Positions 8,944-16,777 of a stretch of DNA of 37,866 nt are shown piece by piece; the stretch's first letter is position 1; each line of letters starts with the position of its first letter. The stretch spans positions 1 to 37,866 of IMG/VR virus record IMGVR_UViG_3300036985_007005; one strand, written 5' to 3'. The notes below the pieces were generated by a model, which worked only from the letters and a program-made list of their open reading frames with translations, did no database searches and had not been told where the DNA came from. The translations under genes and the position numbers were made by a program. The DNA is from a virus.

Positions 8944-9447
8944 TCATAAAATTAAGTATCCAGCAAACCATGTTGTTTCGTCTGAACCGCTTACTGGCTC
9001 TATATCATCAGTATCTGCAGCCTCTCCACCAGTCCTCATCCTTGGATATGCTGTATCGCCTGCTGTCATGCTAGCAACACAAGCAACTTCACACATAATA
9101 TCGCTTGAAGAAGCACCCCTAGTTTGGCTGCTAGCAAATGTTCTTGCTGTTGTGGCAATCATATTTGTTATTCCAGCGCAAATAGTACATCCAGAAACAT
9201 AAACGCCTGCCATGAGCAAATATTTACCTGTAACTGGGGCCGTAAATACCCCGGTTGATGGGTTATAATTAGATCCCTGATCGAATATTTCTCCATCGCA
9301 AACATAGTTATAGGTCGTTCCCCATCCGCCGCAACAATTATTTATTTTCGCTGTACGATTAGCAAAGAATGCCGGCTGAACCGGCATTGTCACTTCTTTT
9401 GCAGATCCCACTGTTATATACGTATTAGTCACATTATTAGTTGCCAT
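8944..9447 (-). CDS. C1q-like, cysteine-rich tip protein
   Basis: I start it at ATG 9447 (MATNNVTNTYI...), which has TAGGAGAGA just upstream; the longer frame overlaps the preceding fibre gene. The ~167-residue protein has FTAPVTGKYLLMAGVYVSG in the middle, a C1q-like mark, and ends WFAGYLIL. It is rich in cysteine (CCGG, CTICAG and others), unlike the neighbouring tips, which suggests disulfides or metal sites. Probably a receptor-binding tip. Confidence 0.7.
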   Translation of the reverse strand: MATNNVTNTYITVGSAKEVTMPVQPAFFANRTAKINNCCGGWGTTYNYVCDGEIFDQGSNYNPSTGVFTAPVTGKYLLMAGVYVSGCTICAGITNMIATTARTFASSQTRGASSSDIMCEVACVASMTAGDTAYPRMRTGGEAADTDDIEPVSGSDETTWFAGYLIL

Positions 9448-9455
9448 AATCTCTC

Positions 9456-11591
9456 CTAAGCTACGGTAATGTTGCCAATACTTGTGACCACAACAAATCC
9501 AACATCGGTGACTGTGCAAATGATCCATACAACATCATATCTTGTAGTTGATTCCAAATATCCGCCAGTTCCCGTTGCTGTCACAGATGATAAGAAATTG
9601 ATGTACTGGTTAGCGTTTTGAGAAATTCTCCAACCGCCAGCACCATTACCAGCAACAGCCATCATCGTACCGATAGCAGCAGACGCGGGAAGTGTACAAA
9701 CTACTTGTGAACCATTATTTGCTATATAACCATTATTAACAGCCATTGCCTGGGTTGTTCCAGTAACATTATTCCAGGTCAATCCACCTGCAGTTACTGT
9801 TGCTTCAAGATTGAGTGTATTCGCTCCAGGAGTGAACGTGATCGTGCCACCACTGCTCGTCAAAGTCGCAAAAGCTGGGTCAGCCGTTGTTGCCCCAAGA
9901 AGTACCTGACCGTTGCTACCGACAGTTAAAGATCCAATTGCAGCGCCTGTTCCATTACCAATCAAGACTGCATGGTCAGTTGTTGTAGCGCCCCAGTTAT
10001 CAATGGTATCCAAAGCTGCCTGTACGTTCGTATCAGCAGAACTCAAGATTCCATTAAATGCTGTTACGTTCGTGTTAACTAACGCAGCTGTATTCGTTCC
10101 GCCCGTTGATAATGTCTGCCTCAATGTTGTCTTAGAAATCACAACACTGGTAATCGCATTCGTCGATTGACGGAATATAATATAACCAAGCTGGCAGACT
10201 TCTAACTTAGCAAGCTCTGCTGTAGCTTTGGCAACTGTCCCGTTTGCTATGGCCGTATTTGCTGCTGTTTGAGAGTTATACTCAGAAGTATCAAGAACAG
10301 CAAAGTACGTAGGCGTTGACGTATTAATATTATCTTTTGAACAATACAGCGTATAAACAGCGTATCTTCCAGCTGTTAATGCCGTTGGAGTACCAGCGTT
10401 ATTCCAGGTTCCTGAGAAAGTGTCAGTCCCTGAATAAAAAGCCCATTTTCCAGCTGCTGTTGTGTAATACTTCTTAAAAGTAACTGCTGCTGAAGAACTG
10501 TCAGGAATCGTTGTATACAATCCATGATCAGCAAGAACATCAGCACCATTAATTTGTATCTTTTGTGTTCCATTGATCGTGATGTTAGCGCCGTTAAGAT
10601 TATTCTCTATAACAGGACCAATAACAGAATGATCAAAGAATGAAGCAGCTACAGGGAAGTTGTAAGGATGATTCTCTCGAACAGTTAACTGAGTATTAGT
10701 GACTGGAGTAGAATCCCGCATACACTCAAACAGCGGAATATAATCTTGGAATGTTGCCTGTGCGAATGATGTTGTACTACCAATAGTTCCCGTATTATCA
10801 ATATAAATGATATACGTGTTACCAGCAGTCATACCTGTTACTGTTTGCGGAGCAGTCCACGAAATCAGTTTTCCATTAATGTAACCAGTACCAGGACGAG
10901 AAACAGTAAACTCACCAAGAGTTGTGTCATCAAAATAGACTCCAGCTCCACCCCATGTCGCAAAGCCTGTAGGAGTAGCAATACTTGCGTTAACATCAAG
11001 ACTTAAACTTCCAGCGCCGGCAACATAAGAAATAGTTCCTCCTGTAGATCCAAGTGTCGCCATGACCGGGTTGGCCGTTGTCGAGCCGACAAGTACTTGC
11101 CCGTTACTACCAGCCGTGAGAGCTTGTACCGCATTTGTTCCTGCTCCAACAAGCACTCCGTACTGCGTAAGCGTAGATGCGCCAGTACCACCATCAGCAA
11201 CAGCAACGTCAGTGCCGCCGCCACGGTAAATATAGTTACTAGCCTTGGTGACCGCATCATCAAGATCCATCGTCGGCGTATTATTTGCGGTAAGCGTTGC
11301 AAACGTTGTATAAGCAGTTCCATCGACGTCGTAAGCCCTTAAAAGGAGAGTATTTCCAGCCGTTAACCCTGTTCCAATTCTTCCGCCATTAGCAAAATCA
11401 ACTGCAGTCATTCCTGCAATCGCTGCATCTAAGTTCACCGTAATAGTGTTAGCAGCGCCAGCTGTAGTTAAGTTTGTACCGCCAGCGATCGTTATAACAC
11501 CGAGTAAAGGAGCTGCTGCTCCAGCATCACCAGCTAATCCCGTAACTGTTCCGGCACCACCGCCGCCACCAAATCCACCTGCATATGACAT
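9456..11591 (-). CDS. Large tail fibre protein with Gly-rich N-terminus
   Basis: A 711-residue protein starting MSYAGGFGGGGGAG. It carries fibre modules of the common phage type: VADGGTGASTLTQYGVLVGA, then SNGQVLVGSTTANPVMATL, and a second copy LIGNGTG...SNGQVLLGATTADPAFATLTS. Between them lies a mixed block with tyrosine- and thymine-rich beta strands. The C-terminus is beta-rich and lacks a clear C1q motif. It has a different N-terminus from paralogues 1-3, so it may dock elsewhere on the tail. Ribosome site TAAGGGG. Confidence 0.75.
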   Translation of the reverse strand: MSYAGGFGGGGGAGTVTGLAGDAGAAAPLLGVITIAGGTNLTTAGAANTITVNLDAAIAGMTAVDFANGGRIGTGLTAGNTLLLRAYDVDGTAYTTFATLTANNTPTMDLDDAVTKASNYIYRGGGTDVAVADGGTGASTLTQYGVLVGAGTNAVQALTAGSNGQVLVGSTTANPVMATLGSTGGTISYVAGAGSLSLDVNASIATPTGFATWGGAGVYFDDTTLGEFTVSRPGTGYINGKLISWTAPQTVTGMTAGNTYIIYIDNTGTIGSTTSFAQATFQDYIPLFECMRDSTPVTNTQLTVRENHPYNFPVAASFFDHSVIGPVIENNLNGANITINGTQKIQINGADVLADHGLYTTIPDSSSAAVTFKKYYTTAAGKWAFYSGTDTFSGTWNNAGTPTALTAGRYAVYTLYCSKDNINTSTPTYFAVLDTSEYNSQTAANTAIANGTVAKATAELAKLEVCQLGYIIFRQSTNAITSVVISKTTLRQTLSTGGTNTAALVNTNVTAFNGILSSADTNVQAALDTIDNWGATTTDHAVLIGNGTGAAIGSLTVGSNGQVLLGATTADPAFATLTSSGGTITFTPGANTLNLEATVTAGGLTWNNVTGTTQAMAVNNGYIANNGSQVVCTLPASAAIGTMMAVAGNGAGGWRISQNANQYINFLSSVTATGTGGYLESTTRYDVVWIICTVTDVGFVVVTSIGNITVA

Positions 11592-11600
11592 GATTACCCC

Positions 11601-11936
11601 TTATCGGTTAGATCCATAAAAAGCTGACACATAAACTGATCCGGAACCAGGAGCTCCAAGTTGCTTTACATAGATTGAGTCACCAGTAGGAAGATAGTCA
11701 GGAGTGTTTGGATCCATAGTAATATCAAGCATTATAAATCCTGATGCAGGCAAAACTATCTGGTCAAGGACACCATCAAGTGAAAAATAAAGCGCGGCAT
11801 CTGTAGAATTTAATATATATAATTTTGAGATTGGATAAGCATATGACGCACCTATTTTTGCATAGTTAACGCCAATTGCTCCAAAGGCAAGTGTTTTAAC
11901 TGCCTCTATTCTAAATTTTGATAACGATGAGCTCAT
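11601..11936 (-). CDS. Small virion/tail-associated protein, unknown
   Basis: A 111-residue, beta-rich protein (FGAIGVNYAKIGASYAYPIS, LYFSLDGVLDQIVLPASGF, DSIYVKQLGAPGSGSVYVS). The pattern of alternating hydrophobics with ALYFSLDG resembles small beta-sandwich proteins found beside fibre genes in tailed phages. Good ribosome site GAGGAG. It lies 9 bases before the large fibre gene in the transcript, so a tail-tip or fibre-linking role is plausible; no firm family assignment. Confidence 0.65.
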   Translation of the reverse strand: MSSSLSKFRIEAVKTLAFGAIGVNYAKIGASYAYPISKLYILNSTDAALYFSLDGVLDQIVLPASGFIMLDITMDPNTPDYLPTGDSIYVKQLGAPGSGSVYVSAFYGSNR

Positions 11937-12013
11937 TACTTCTCCTCAATTTATTGAATGGTTAAATTTTTGTTACCCACTCTCCTTTTTTTGTTCGCTC
12001 AAGAACAGACAAA

Positions 12014-12217
12014 TTATTCGACTACTTCGACTTTCTCTTCGGCGCCTTCTTCTCTTTTTGCTTGGTCAGCAGCGACTTTAGACATTTCTACAACTTCACG
12101 AAGCACTTCAAAACACGCATCATATGCTTCACCAAAAGGTGCGCCATGCGGCATTGTGAATGTATATTTCTTGTCACCTTTTTCTACAATAAACTCAATC
12201 GCTAACTGCTTAAGCAT
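12014..12217 (-). CDS. Small acidic protein, unknown
   Basis: About 67 residues from ATG 12217 (MLKQLAIEFIVEKGDKKYTF...), chosen because AAAGGGTG lies just upstream. The N-terminal half is beta-like, the C-terminal half a charged helix ending in EEGAEEKVEVVE. It sits between two fibre-type genes. Function unknown; the size and acidic tail would suit a fibre assembly chaperone, which is speculation. Confidence 0.6.
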   Translation of the reverse strand: MLKQLAIEFIVEKGDKKYTFTMPHGAPFGEAYDACFEVLREVVEMSKVAADQAKREEGAEEKVEVVE

Positions 12218-12276
12218 CGTCACCCTTTAGTAAAAAGATTGTAATGTATCCAACTGCCATAATCCTAACATGCAAC

Positions 12277-12311
12277 GCGAGTCTCTTCACGAAAAACATG
12301 AAGAGACTCGC
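12277..12311. terminator. Strong hairpin after the 12320-13162 gene
   Basis: GCGAGTCTCTTCA and TGAAGAGACTCGC form a perfect 13-bp stem with a 9-nt A-rich loop, starting 8 bases past the stop codon of the leftward gene. No long T run follows, so it may be a terminator or an RNA-stabilising or processing hairpin. Confidence 0.65.
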
Positions 12312-12319
12312 AGCATATT

Positions 12320-13162
12320 TTATGGAGCAATGTTTGTGAAATAAGGAATATAAGCTACTGTTTGGCCGATATATATTTTCAAGAATCCAGCGTTATTTCC
12401 AGCATTTCCTGTTGTGCTCAACAGAGAAAGAGCCCCTACGCCTTGAGTCGTATTGATAACATCAGTGATTCCTGTATATCCAACTTTTCCTGTTCCTTCA
12501 TCTCCGCCAGCAAAGAGAGTTCTAAAGGCAACAATATCGCCCGCAGTTGATGTAATAGTTGAACCAGCTGAAATTGTTCCAAGAGTGACGTTTAAAGCAC
12601 CTTGTACAAGTGTTGCATCTCCAGCTGTTACTTGTAAGTTACCAGCTGTTATCGTTGCTCCACCAGCAGTTACAGTCAAACCACCAGCGGTTGCTCTTAA
12701 TCCACCACCAGCTGTGATTATTCCTACTGTTGTATAAATATTGCCTGTTGTCGCATAGATATGACCACCTGTCGCATAGATATTGCCAACTGTTGTGAAT
12801 ATTGCGCCAACTGTCGCAGAGATGTCGCCAGCGGTAGAGACAATATCATCCGCAGCTGTTATATCGTGTCCAGAAAAGAAACTTCCAACATATGTTCTTA
12901 TATCACCAAGCAATACTTGAATATCGCCAGTTTCAACACGTATACCATTGCAAACAGTAATCGGAGTCCAGTCAGCAACATTATCAATAATTCTGGTCAG
13001 AAGCCATGAGCTCTTATTGAGCTTATTTATCCAAATAGTTCCAAGCTCAGCTTTATCACTCGATAAAGGCGCTCTTTTTGCCTTAATGGTCAATGGGTTT
13101 AAACCTTGAAGCGCATTCGTGAGACCATACGCGAGGTTTTGTCGGTTCGTATTCAATGACAT
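12320..13162 (-). CDS. Short fibre-type protein with TAGD repeats
   Basis: A 280-residue protein. Residues 1-70 match the docking domain of the large fibres in a diverged form (GLNPLTIKAKRAP, ELGTIWINK, WLLTRIIDNVADWTPI). Residues 75-220 are short repeats of about 7 residues built on T-[AT]-G-[DN]-I and TAGG-x-x-VTAGG, which would stack as a beta helix or triple-stranded spiral. The C-terminus is a small head. It is the first gene after a divergent promoter region and probably encodes a short, simple fibre or spike sharing the same attachment point as the long ones. Confidence 0.75.
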   Translation of the reverse strand: MSLNTNRQNLAYGLTNALQGLNPLTIKAKRAPLSSDKAELGTIWINKLNKSSWLLTRIIDNVADWTPITVCNGIRVETGDIQVLLGDIRTYVGSFFSGHDITAADDIVSTAGDISATVGAIFTTVGNIYATGGHIYATTGNIYTTVGIITAGGGLRATAGGLTVTAGGATITAGNLQVTAGDATLVQGALNVTLGTISAGSTITSTAGDIVAFRTLFAGGDEGTGKVGYTGITDVINTTQGVGALSLLSTTGNAGNNAGFLKIYIGQTVAYIPYFTNIAP

Positions 13163-13238
13163 CGTCTTCTCCTCATTAAGAAAGTTTTATTATTAAGAAG
13201 GAGTATGACCCTCTCTTTAATCCAAAGCAATAAAATAG

Positions 13239-13267
13239 TTGATTTATGAGTATATATGTATTATATT
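13239..13267 (+). promoter_or_regulatory. Sigma70-like promoter for the + strand cassette
   Basis: TTGATT, a 17-base spacer and TATATT lie 31 bases before the ATG at 13299. The spacer contains TATATATGTAT, which also occurs in the early promoter at 37116-37143. Confidence 0.6.
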
Positions 13268-13298
13268 GAGAATAGATTAATCATTCCCGAGGGCCTTC

Positions 13299-13481
13299 AT
13301 GAAAAATAGAATTGAAATTAAACGATTGAATATGCTGATGCCAGCTGAATTATTTTGCATAGTAAAAAAAACAACAGTTGACTGCAACTGCACAATGACC
13401 AAGTGGATTTTGCAGGCGATAGTAGAGAAATTGGTAAGAGAAGGGGATTTAGAAGCAAAAAACAAAGATATATTGAGATAA
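13299..13481 (+). CDS. Ribbon-helix-helix (Arc-like) regulator
   Basis: A 60-residue protein with the Arc/MetJ plan: a short N-terminal strand IEIKRLNMLMP, then helix AELFCIVKKTTVDCN, then helix TMTKWILQAIVEKLVREGD. The RLN-x-x-[ML]P-A-E-L start is typical for phage ribbon-helix-helix repressors, although the strand lacks the usual RM-x-x-R version. It has a GAGGG ribosome site and is transcribed opposite to all neighbours, heading a cassette with two membrane proteins. It may control its own promoter or the adjacent leftward fibre genes. Confidence 0.7.
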   Translation: MKNRIEIKRLNMLMPAELFCIVKKTTVDCNCTMTKWILQAIVEKLVREGDLEAKNKDILR

Positions 13482-13633
13482 TGTTGCTGGGGGGGGGTTA
13501 TATGGTAGGTTTCTTATTGTTTTTGATATTGCTTGTACTTCTTGGACAAAAGAGTTTTGTTTTTAATGTTTTAGGATTGATAGCCGCTTTTTATGCGGTA
13601 GTTATGATAATAATAGCTCTTAAGTGTTGCTAA
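13481..13633 (+). CDS. Small two-pass membrane protein (holin candidate) behind a G9 tract
   Basis: The frame from ATG 13481 overlaps the previous stop as TAATG and encodes about 50 residues; an in-frame ATG at 13502 gives 43. Two membrane segments are clear: VGFLLFLILLVLLG and VLGLIAAFYAVVMIIIAL, joined by a short QKSFVFN loop. Nine G residues (13489-13497) lie between the two starts: they are coding for the first and act as an oversized ribosome site for the second. A short hairpin membrane protein next to another membrane gene could be a holin, but no endolysin is nearby. Confidence 0.6.
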   Translation: MLLGGGYMVGFLLFLILLVLLGQKSFVFNVLGLIAAFYAVVMIIIALKCC

Positions 13634-13652
13634 CTATAAAAAGGAATTTAGT

Positions 13653-13937
13653 ATGGAACTTGTATCTTTTTTCTGTGATAACGCACTTATAATTGTCTCC
13701 GTATTAATAGTATTCGCTATAGTTTTTGCTTTTATACCTGAAAGTGCTTTTGAAACATTTAGACGTGAAAACAATAGCGAGATAATGGATATAATTTCAA
13801 GACTCGTGTTTTCTTTATTGTTCTTGGCAATATCAACTATGCTTTACGTTACTTGTATTATGCCACTCTATGGGTTTATAGACCCAATAGTAGTTGTTAC
13901 GATACTGACCATCTATATCATCCTTAGAAAACATTAA
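13653..13937 (+). CDS. Three-pass membrane protein (holin or membrane-takeover candidate)
   Basis: A 94-residue protein with membrane segments at about 11-28 (ALIIVSVLIVFAIVFAFI), 47-68 (LVFSLLFLAISTMLYVTCIM) and 75-91 (IDPIVVVTILTIYIIL), a soluble loop PESAFETFRRENNSEIMD and a basic tail RKH. Ribosome site AAAAAGGAA. Three segments with a positive C-terminus match the class I holin plan, but the family is not recognised. It ends the + cassette, converging with the ejection-type gene at 13984. Confidence 0.6.
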   Translation: MELVSFFCDNALIIVSVLIVFAIVFAFIPESAFETFRRENNSEIMDIISRLVFSLLFLAISTMLYVTCIMPLYGFIDPIVVVTILTIYIILRKH

Positions 13938-13983
13938 AAAAAAGGCCCTGTAATCTGAAAAAAGAGAGCAAGGCCCTTAAAAT

Positions 13984-15354
13984 CTAAAGTAATCCGCCAG
14001 AAAGCTTATTAAGTAACCAATTACCACTACCTAAACTGTCTGCAGTTTCAGATCCAGGAGCAATCCTACTTAGCTCTTGAGTTAATCCTTGACTAGCAGG
14101 AGCGGAACTCATATTCGCTATAAACCGTTTATGTAGTTTTTCTTGAATAGGAGCAACTTTTTCAGTGATTAATTGTTCCAAATTATATGGGGGAATACCT
14201 TTATGTTCCTTAAGGACCTCATTAAGGGCTGCTTTTCTTATTTTATCGCCTTGAGCGAAGAGCTCTAAGTTTTGTATGACTCGCATCTTTCCTTCATTCG
14301 ACTGAGAAAGAGTAGGAACTGTTTTGAGGAACATGTTGATTTCTCCCTCAGTAACACGAGCTCCGAAAATAGCTTTAGCATTCTTAATGAAATCATTAGA
14401 TAACTTTTGGAACTCTTCGCTGTCAGGATTAAGCATCGTCTCAATGTTAAAGTTTTTGACGATAGGAATACCCTTTAATATGTTATACATCAATGGGGAT
14501 GAGAGGTTTCCCTTCTCTACTAATTTTTTCATTTTTTCAAGGCGCATTGTATTTTCTTCAGCACCCTTTGCTTTTTCATATACATCATGGATTATTTCTT
14601 TATTAGCAGAAAAAGCATCACGTTGCTCTTTTGAAGCGAACTTTTGTTTTTCGAATTCCATTTTTTGAATATGACGCTTTTCTTCTGCTTCTAATTTTTT
14701 CTCGCCTTGTCTGTATTTCGCTACATTTAAAATGTCAGTAGGTGATAACGGCTTGCCGAAAGTCTTTCCTTTGTCGATCGGTTGCTGCTGAGGTGTATTC
14801 TGTTGCGTCGTTTGAGGTTGTTTTTGCATTCCCATTAACTGCTGGTCAGGCTTTATAGCTGGCAATTTCGCAATAGGTTTATTCAATAGCGATCCCAAAG
14901 GAGTATTTGACCGCATTGCTTGCTGTGCGTTTGCAAGCTGGTCTTCTATTGATGGCCCCTGTTGCGTTTGCGCAGGCATTTGCCCCTGCATTTGCTGCAT
15001 TGGCATCTGTTGCTGCTCAAATCCTTGTTGCATACCGCCTTGGTCTAAGCCAAGCAATTGTGCCATCTGTTGGGATTGTCCAGCCATTCCCAGGTTCTTA
15101 ATAAGTTCGCGCTGAATCATTGGATCAGCCTGAAGCATTGAAACCGCTTGGTCCTCAGGAATTCCAAGTAATTGTGAAAGGCCAGGGGCTAAATTCCGAG
15201 CTTTTTGCTGAGCAACCTCAGTTTGCTGACGCTGCTGCATTTGATTCATTTTATGTTGAATCATATTATCTATACTGGTATTAATTCCCCTGCCAAGACT
15301 CGACCCAAAACTGGATAAGAAACTAGGATTTTGTTGCCCTTGTATTATCGCCAT
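13984..15354 (-). CDS. Gln-rich internal virion/ejection-type protein
   Basis: A 456-residue protein starting MAIIQGQQNPSFLSSFGSSLGRG. Residues 40-200 are very rich in Gln and Met (for example QQGFEQQQMPMQQMQGQMP); residues 210-400 are a charged helical region with KNAKAIFGARVTEGEINMFL. This layout (Gly/Ser start, Q/M-rich middle, long helices) is common in predicted internal or ejection proteins of podovirus-like phages. It lies 9 bases after the gene at 15364-16041, which is similar in style. Confidence 0.6.
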   Translation of the reverse strand: MAIIQGQQNPSFLSSFGSSLGRGINTSIDNMIQHKMNQMQQRQQTEVAQQKARNLAPGLSQLLGIPEDQAVSMLQADPMIQRELIKNLGMAGQSQQMAQLLGLDQGGMQQGFEQQQMPMQQMQGQMPAQTQQGPSIEDQLANAQQAMRSNTPLGSLLNKPIAKLPAIKPDQQLMGMQKQPQTTQQNTPQQQPIDKGKTFGKPLSPTDILNVAKYRQGEKKLEAEEKRHIQKMEFEKQKFASKEQRDAFSANKEIIHDVYEKAKGAEENTMRLEKMKKLVEKGNLSSPLMYNILKGIPIVKNFNIETMLNPDSEEFQKLSNDFIKNAKAIFGARVTEGEINMFLKTVPTLSQSNEGKMRVIQNLELFAQGDKIRKAALNEVLKEHKGIPPYNLEQLITEKVAPIQEKLHKRFIANMSSAPASQGLTQELSRIAPGSETADSLGSGNWLLNKLSGGLL

Positions 15355-15363
15355 TGTATTCCC

Positions 15364-16041
15364 CTAAACAAAAAGAGATGAAAGCACACCAATACCACCA
15401 CCAATACCAGCTCCAACAGGACCGAATCCTGAACCCATACTGGCGCCCGTAGCTCCACGAGACAAAGCAGACAAAAGCTTAGCCATCCAACCACTATTTC
15501 CAGCGCCTTGTTGGGTTCCACCTTGTTGATTACCGCCGCCGAAAGCGTTACCGCCGCCGAATAATTGAGGCAGTTGACCTGCTGCCTGCGCAAGATATTG
15601 TTTCATACCAGGTTGCCCTGCATATTGAACAGTGTCTTGAGATGGATTCATTCCAGTGCCTAAAAGAATCTTTAGGCGATCGTTATTCATATTTTGTTGC
15701 TGCATACCAATATGAGCCTGCATAGCAGCAAGATTTTGAGCAAGCGTTGATCCTGAACTTGCTAACGCATTACGGAATCCACTCGAATGAAGGCCGCCGC
15801 CTTGACCAAATTGATTCGCTATTTCAGGGATTATATTTTGTTTATAGTTAGCCATTTGTTGCGCGGCAATAGGAGAAAAGTCGAATTGCGGTTGCTGTAA
15901 CATTTGGCCAGCAGATTGAAGAATATTCCCTTGCATTCCTTGCTGAGCGGGATTTAAGTTAGGTAGTTGCTCAAATCTCTCAGGAGTACCCTGCCAGACA
16001 TCTGATGCACCTTGTTTTAACGTATCCCAAATTCCTGCCAT
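15364..16041 (-). CDS. Gly/Gln-rich virion protein, probable ejection protein
   Basis: I start at ATG 16041 (MAGIWDTLKQGASDVWQGTP), which has AGGAG 5 bases ahead. The ~225-residue protein has a helical region with IANQFGQGGGLHSSGFRNAL, then a Gln/Gly-rich stretch, and ends in a Gly-rich hydrophobic segment (GFGPVGAGIGGGIGVLSSLF) that could insert in a membrane. These traits fit proteins carried in the head and injected with DNA, which help build a channel through the cell envelope. Assigned by composition and position only. Confidence 0.55.
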   Translation of the reverse strand: MAGIWDTLKQGASDVWQGTPERFEQLPNLNPAQQGMQGNILQSAGQMLQQPQFDFSPIAAQQMANYKQNIIPEIANQFGQGGGLHSSGFRNALASSGSTLAQNLAAMQAHIGMQQQNMNNDRLKILLGTGMNPSQDTVQYAGQPGMKQYLAQAAGQLPQLFGGGNAFGGGNQQGGTQQGAGNSGWMAKLLSALSRGATGASMGSGFGPVGAGIGGGIGVLSSLFV

Positions 16042-16150
16042 TACGTCTCCTTTCAAAAGATGATGTACTATCGGTCGTTATACTATCTAGATTATCCTAG
16101 TTTTTCTATGATCTGTAAGTCTATCTCAAAAATGACCTTAAAGGAGAATT

Positions 16151-16690
16151 ATGGCGACGCAATTTCCAGCAAGCTCGTTTGTACCAACAACAAACACATT
16201 CGACCTCTCAACTATCTATAATCTCGACCCCAAAAGTGATGAGTTCAAAGACTTTCTCGTGAAGCTCAATCAAAATATCACCAACATTGCTCAATCACTG
16301 AATGCTCGAGACTCTGGATATTATATTCCACAAGAGTTCATTAACGGACAGGTATGGTTTCCTAATCCAACACTAAACTCTATAACACCAACAGCTCCTA
16401 GCTATAGACAAGTATTTAGATTAGTTATTAATTTCGGAGCTCTTCCTAATACAGGAACAAAGACAGTTGCTCATGGATTAACTCTTGGAGTAGGGTTCAC
16501 CTTTACTCGTATCTATGCAACCGCATCTGATACGACAGGAAAGGTGTACTTACCAATACCATATGCATCTGGAACAGCTGCGGACAACGTTGAGTTATGG
16601 GTAGATGCTACGAATGTGAATATTAAGACAGGAAAAGATAGAACCGCATCAAACATATGCTATGCAGTCTTAGAATATATCAAGCAATGA
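16151..16690 (+). CDS. Tail/virion-type protein alone on the + strand
   Basis: A 179-residue protein starting MATQFPASSFVPTTNTFDLS, with SGYYIPQEFINGQVWF and FGALPNTGTKTVAHGL in the middle and a beta-rich end (GKDRTASNICYAVLEYIKQ). The same style of protein is usual among tail genes of environmental podovirus-like phages. Unusually it is transcribed opposite to its structural neighbours, with its own AAAGGAG site and about 110 bases of upstream DNA, and it converges on a strong terminator at 16745-16771. Exact role unknown. Confidence 0.65.
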   Translation: MATQFPASSFVPTTNTFDLSTIYNLDPKSDEFKDFLVKLNQNITNIAQSLNARDSGYYIPQEFINGQVWFPNPTLNSITPTAPSYRQVFRLVINFGALPNTGTKTVAHGLTLGVGFTFTRIYATASDTTGKVYLPIPYASGTAADNVELWVDATNVNIKTGKDRTASNICYAVLEYIKQ

Positions 16691-16744
16691 CAGTATACTC
16701 AAAGTCGTAATGTATCATTCGACTCATTACTCCTTTTTTAGTAT

Positions 16745-16776
16745 CGCCAGGGAAATATTATTTCCCTGGCGGTGCT
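16745..16776. terminator. Bidirectional terminator between convergent genes
   Basis: CGCCAGGGAAA and TTTCCCTGGCG make a perfect 11-bp stem around TATTA. On the + strand it is followed by GTGCTTTTA; on the - strand by ATACTAAAAAAGG. It separates the + tail gene (ends 16690) from the leftward stabilisation-type gene (ends 16778). Confidence 0.75.
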
Positions 16777-16777
16777 T

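Noticed and set aside
13938-13983. Strong terminator between the + cassette and the ejection-type gene
   Set aside because: AAGGCCCT occurs twice mainly as a direct repeat; only about 4 bp can pair before a mismatch, although T8 follows on the - strand.
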